Assembly (NCBI GenBank): GCA_037384885.1
Contig: JARRNO010000155.1
Span: 1-8,444, forward strand
Origin: JARRNO01 sp037384885
Lineage (GTDB): Bacteria > Acidobacteriota > UBA4820 > DSQY01
Reading direction: 5' to 3'
DNA: 8,444 bases
The translations under genes and the position numbers were made by a program. The notes below the pieces were generated by a model that did not search any database, was not told where the DNA came from, and saw only the letters and a program-made list of their open reading frames with translations. Below, in pieces: positions 5,770 through 8,444 of the stretch (position 1 is the first letter of the stretch; each line of letters opens with the position of its first letter).

Positions 5770-7221
5770 CTAAAAGTGTTTGACCGTGAAGTCAATGAAT
5801 TTTCTCGCCTTCCGATTGTAGGGCGGTTGCATGAATTTCAGCGGATAAATCCAGCCGCGCCTGAGCACGGCCCTGGCGTTCGAGCAGGCTTCGAATCCCC
5901 AGCGCCCGTGGGCCTTGCCGAACCCGCTCCAGTTGATGCCTCCGAAGGGGAGGTTGGGATGGAGGAAATGAACCACCGTGTCGTTCACGACGGTGCCGCC
6001 GGCGGTGGTCTCGTGCAGAATGCGGTTGACGCGGCGTGCGTCGCGGCTGAAGACATAGAGGGCGAGGGGACGCTCCCGGCCATTGATGAAGTCGATGGGC
6101 GCGTCAAGTTCCCGGTAGGCGTAAACGGGAAGGATAGGCCCGAAGATCTCTTCCCGCATGACCGGGCAGTCGTCGGGAACATCCACCAGCACCGTCGGTG
6201 CGATGTAGCGGCTTTCGGGATCCGTCTCGCCCCCGATGACCGCCTTGGCCCCGGCTTCCAGGGCCGATTTCAGGTAAGAGGAGAGGCGTTCGTAATGTCC
6301 GTCGTTCACGATCCGGCCGAAGTCCCGGCAGGCGGCGCGGTCGGGCGCTGTCTTTCCGTAAAAGCCTGACAGGCGCTTGCGCATCCGGTCCAGGAACGGC
6401 TCCAGCACGCGTTCGTGTATGAAAAGGTAATCGGGCGCGATGCAAGTCTGGCCCGTGTTCATGAACTTTCCCCAGGCGATTTTCCGCGCGGCGTCTTCCA
6501 GGTCGGCGGTGTCGTCCACGATCACGGGAGATTTGCCGCCCAGCTCGAGGGTAACCGGCGTGAGGTTCTCGGCGGCCGCCTTCATGACGAGACGGCCGGT
6601 GGCCGTGCTCCCGGTGAAGAAAATATGGTCGAAACGCTTTTTGAGAAGGGCCTTGGCGGTATCGGGACCGCCCTCTACCACCGCCACTTCATTCTCGTTG
6701 AAAACGGATCCGATCAACTTGCGGATCACCGCTGAGGAATGGGGGGTGTACTCGGAGGGTTTAAGCACCGCGCAGTTGCCCGCGGCCAGGGCGGATACGA
6801 GCGGACCGAGCGTTAGGTTGAAGGGAAAATTCCACGGAGAAATAATGAGGACGATACCTTTGGGCTCATAAAGCACATGTGAGCGCGTCCCAAGCATCCC
6901 AAGCGTGCCTTTGACCTTGTGGGGCTTCATCCACCGGTCCAAATGGCGCAATGCGTGCTTGGCTTCAATGACCACCGGATAGATCTCGCTGAGATCCGCT
7001 TCCGCCGGGGGCTTCTGGAAATCGGCATAGACGGCGGCCCGGACGGCCTCCTTTTCCGCCGTCAGGGCATCCATGAGCTTCCGGATTTTTTCCTTTCGCT
7101 CGGCGGCCGTCGTTTTCTTCATGAAGGAGCGGTTGGCTTCCTGGAGCGTGAAAATGCGGTCCACTTCGGACTGAATGCCCGCCGCGCCGGCCGACGCAAT
7201 TTTTTCACGAACGGGTGCCAT
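5770..7221 (-). CDS. NAD(P)+-dependent aldehyde dehydrogenase (class 3-like)
   Basis: It oxidises an aldehyde to the carboxylic acid through a Cys thiohemiacetal. At 483 residues it is a short, class 3-like ALDH (the fatty/coniferyl aldehyde dehydrogenase branch, about 450-490). Motifs in order: SPWNFPFNLTLGP (129-140) with oxyanion N131; the cofactor-binding KPSEYTPHSS (154-163); FTGSTATGR (202-210); general base E226 in LELGGKSP; nucleophile C260 in FMNTGQTC; EEIFGPILPVY (358-367); and LPFGGINWSGFGKAHG near the C-terminus. The first 40 residues (an alanine-rich start and FMKKTTAAERKEKIRKL) are the usual class 3 helical entry. The ATG at 7221 is preceded by AGGAGG 6 bases upstream. It sits between two metallo-hydrolase genes, a setting that suggests an ester/thioester hydrolysis plus aldehyde oxidation pathway. 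The true aldehyde is unknown. Confidence 0.95.
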   Translation of the reverse strand: MAPVREKIASAGAAGIQSEVDRIFTLQEANRSFMKKTTAAERKEKIRKLMDALTAEKEAVRAAVYADFQKPPAEADLSEIYPVVIEAKHALRHLDRWMKPHKVKGTLGMLGTRSHVLYEPKGIVLIISPWNFPFNLTLGPLVSALAAGNCAVLKPSEYTPHSSAVIRKLIGSVFNENEVAVVEGGPDTAKALLKKRFDHIFFTGSTATGRLVMKAAAENLTPVTLELGGKSPVIVDDTADLEDAARKIAWGKFMNTGQTCIAPDYLFIHERVLEPFLDRMRKRLSGFYGKTAPDRAACRDFGRIVNDGHYERLSSYLKSALEAGAKAVIGGETDPESRYIAPTVLVDVPDDCPVMREEIFGPILPVYAYRELDAPIDFINGRERPLALYVFSRDARRVNRILHETTAGGTVVNDTVVHFLHPNLPFGGINWSGFGKAHGRWGFEACSNARAVLRRGWIYPLKFMQPPYNRKARKFIDFTVKHF

Positions 7222-7289
7222 TTTTCCCTCCTATGCAGGGGGATGGATCCGCGCGCCCGGCCCCCCGTTCACCGTTTCACTCCGCTTCT

Positions 7290-8243
7290 TTAATGATGGG
7301 GCCGTTTCGAAAGCATGTCCAGCACGCCCATGGCGGCAATGTCCAAATCGAGCCTCAGCACGGGGTAGTCGTCCAGTCCGCTTTCCAGGCCCCTTTCGGC
7401 AAGGCTCTCCTGAACCATGCCGGCCATCCTGGCGGACAGTTCCCGCCAGTCTTCGCCGTGTTCAAGCGCGCTCTTCCCTTCGGAAACGAAGCGGGGCAGC
7501 CAGGCGGCCACTTCATCCAGCGCGCGCTCAACCTCTGTACACTCGCTGTAGTGCCCGAAAAAGAGCCGGCCGGGCTTCATGGATTTGAAGCGGTCCATGA
7601 CCGCATGCATGGCGTCCGGATCGAACTGGTTGGGGGACGTAACGGGCATGAAAAACATATGGTCCGGGTTGGCCTTGGCTCGATAAAAGACTCCGGCGGC
7701 GTCGCCGGTGAAGAGACCGTTGCTCATGGGATCGTGGATGGTGAAATGATGCCTGGCGTGTCCGGGGGTGTCCAGGAAGCGGAGCGTACGGCCCGGAGCG
7801 ATTTTCAGTGTGTCGCCTTCGCCGCGCACCAGCAGCCGGTCCTCAGGAATGGGAACGACGGGGTTGAAGAAGCCGTCGAAACGGTCTCCATAAACGGCGC
7901 GCGCCCCCGCCACAAGCCGGGAGGGGTCCGCCAAGTGCCGGGCGCCCCTTGGATGGACCACCACTTTGGCCTGGGGGCAGTCCTTCAGGAGAAGTCCGGC
8001 GCCGCCGGCGTGATCCAGGTGGATATGGGTGACGATGATCCACTTCACGTCGGCGGGGTCCAGGGCGAGGGCGGCCAGTCCCCTCAGTATGTGGGGGACC
8101 GACGGGCTCGGTCCCGTTTCCAGGAGGGTGAGTTCGTGAGCGTCCTTGAAGACGTAAGTGCCCGTTCGTCCGCTGACGCCCATGTCGTAGTCTTCGATGA
8201 GATGAAGTCCGAAATCAAGGTCGTGGATGATGGTGTCTTGCAT
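7290..8243 (-). CDS. Metallo-beta-lactamase-fold hydrolase (ST1585/glyoxalase II-like)
   Basis: This 317-residue MBL-fold protein shows the full metal site: THIHLDHAGG gives H73, H75, D77 and H78; TPGHARHH gives H162; FTGDAAG gives D181; and FFGHYS gives H231. The order TGTYVF, ETGPS, THIHLDHAGGAG, then VVVHPRGARHL (95-104) is typical of the archaeal/bacterial ST1585-like MBL subgroup, distinct from the second MBL gene in this cluster. The C-terminal 75 residues are helical and charged. Function is probably hydrolysis of an ester, thioester or lactone; the substrate cannot be read. The ATG at 8243 has AAGGAG 5 bases upstream. It lies 44 bases after the 2-hydroxyacid dehydrogenase gene and 68 bases before the aldehyde dehydrogenase gene, all in one direction. 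Confidence 0.92.
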   Translation of the reverse strand: MQDTIIHDLDFGLHLIEDYDMGVSGRTGTYVFKDAHELTLLETGPSPSVPHILRGLAALALDPADVKWIIVTHIHLDHAGGAGLLLKDCPQAKVVVHPRGARHLADPSRLVAGARAVYGDRFDGFFNPVVPIPEDRLLVRGEGDTLKIAPGRTLRFLDTPGHARHHFTIHDPMSNGLFTGDAAGVFYRAKANPDHMFFMPVTSPNQFDPDAMHAVMDRFKSMKPGRLFFGHYSECTEVERALDEVAAWLPRFVSEGKSALEHGEDWRELSARMAGMVQESLAERGLESGLDDYPVLRLDLDIAAMGVLDMLSKRPHH

Positions 8244-8287
8244 GGCGGCTCCTTGGTGTCACTGCCTTTCGAATCTTTTGCCTGTCC

Positions 8288-8444
8288 TCAGGCGCCCATC
8301 TTGTCGGGAAGAAAATCCCCGGGATCGAGCACCCCAGATGGTTCGCCCCCCATGAGAAACCGCACGGTGTTTTTTGCCGCGCTGCGTGCGCCTTCCAGCA
8401 GGGAGCCGGCGACCATGGCCGAATTGTGGGGAGAGCCGAGAACG
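8288..8444 (-). CDS. D-isomer-specific 2-hydroxyacid dehydrogenase (partial, C-terminal 51 residues)
   Basis: Only the 3' end of the gene is in the window. The frame gives VLGSPHNSAMVAGSLLEG, continues AARSAAKNTVRFLMGGEP-like, and ends with GVLDPGDFLPDKMGA before TGA (8290-8288). This is the conserved tail of D-2-hydroxyacid/phosphoglycerate dehydrogenase-like enzymes: the strand leading into S-P-H-N-S holds the catalytic-His region, followed by the closing helix and an N-x-x-R-F-L-x-G-x-P pattern that leads to V-x-D-P-x-D. The enzyme would use NAD(P)H on a 2-keto or 2-hydroxy acid. It is probably the upstream neighbour in the same transcription unit as the metallo-hydrolase gene, which starts 44 bases on. 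The family call rests on this short tail. Confidence 0.75.
   Translation of the reverse strand, partial: VLGSPHNSAMVAGSLLEGARSAAKNTVRFLMGGEPSGVLDPGDFLPDKMGA

Noticed and set aside
4835..5773. 312-codon plus-strand open frame opposite the second MBL gene
   Set aside because: It lies fully antisense to a gene with a complete MBL metal site and shows no recognisable domain; long antisense frames are expected in GC-rich DNA.
5740..6369. 209-codon plus-strand open frame opposite the aldehyde dehydrogenase
   Set aside because: Shadow of the ALDH codons; no family resemblance or ribosome site seen.

Overview
The window is GC-rich bacterial DNA, almost fully coding, and comes from a draft assembly because one run of 45 undetermined bases (3257-3301) interrupts a gene. 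Gene content suggests an anaerobic or facultative proteobacterium-like organism of the Desulfobacterota/deltaproteobacterial type. The pointers are a probable selenocysteine-encoding gene, a V4R/TIGR02265-like orphan protein and a dense redox-enzyme cluster. This placement is inference, since no rRNA or marker gene is present.

Left part (1-1221, minus strand): a two-gene ABC transporter of the FetAB/UPF0014 type. The ATPase and the permease overlap by 4 bases; the permease runs off the left edge. A 188-base divergent spacer follows, with a plausible sigma70-like promoter reading rightward into the only plus-strand gene (1410-2102). That gene encodes a 230-residue protein whose C-terminus resembles V4R/heme-NO-binding-like small-molecule sensor folds.

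Right part (2112-8444, minus strand): seven co-directional genes, probably one transcription unit whose promoter lies beyond 8444. In transcription order they are the C-terminus of a D-2-hydroxyacid dehydrogenase, a metallo-beta-lactamase-fold hydrolase (317 aa), an NAD(P)+ aldehyde dehydrogenase (483 aa), a second metallo-beta-lactamase-fold hydrolase of a different subfamily (335 aa, TTG start), an aldo-keto reductase (334 aa), an OsmC-like protein and a zinc-free MDR (quinone-reductase-like) oxidoreductase (336 aa). All act on carbonyls, thioesters/esters or peroxides, so the cluster looks like a reactive-carbonyl/peroxide handling or aldehyde-oxidation module. The true substrate cannot be read from the sequence.

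The most striking feature is the OsmC-like gene (3119-3663). Its frame is interrupted by a single in-frame TGA (3465-3463) exactly where OsmC proteins carry the reactive cysteine, and conserved OsmC sequence continues in the same frame beyond it. Immediately downstream is a long stem-loop (3457-3412) with a perfect 7-bp upper stem and a UGGAA apical loop, which fits the bacterial SECIS pattern. The best reading is a selenocysteine-containing OsmC protein, translationally coupled to the MDR oxidoreductase by a 4-base overlap.
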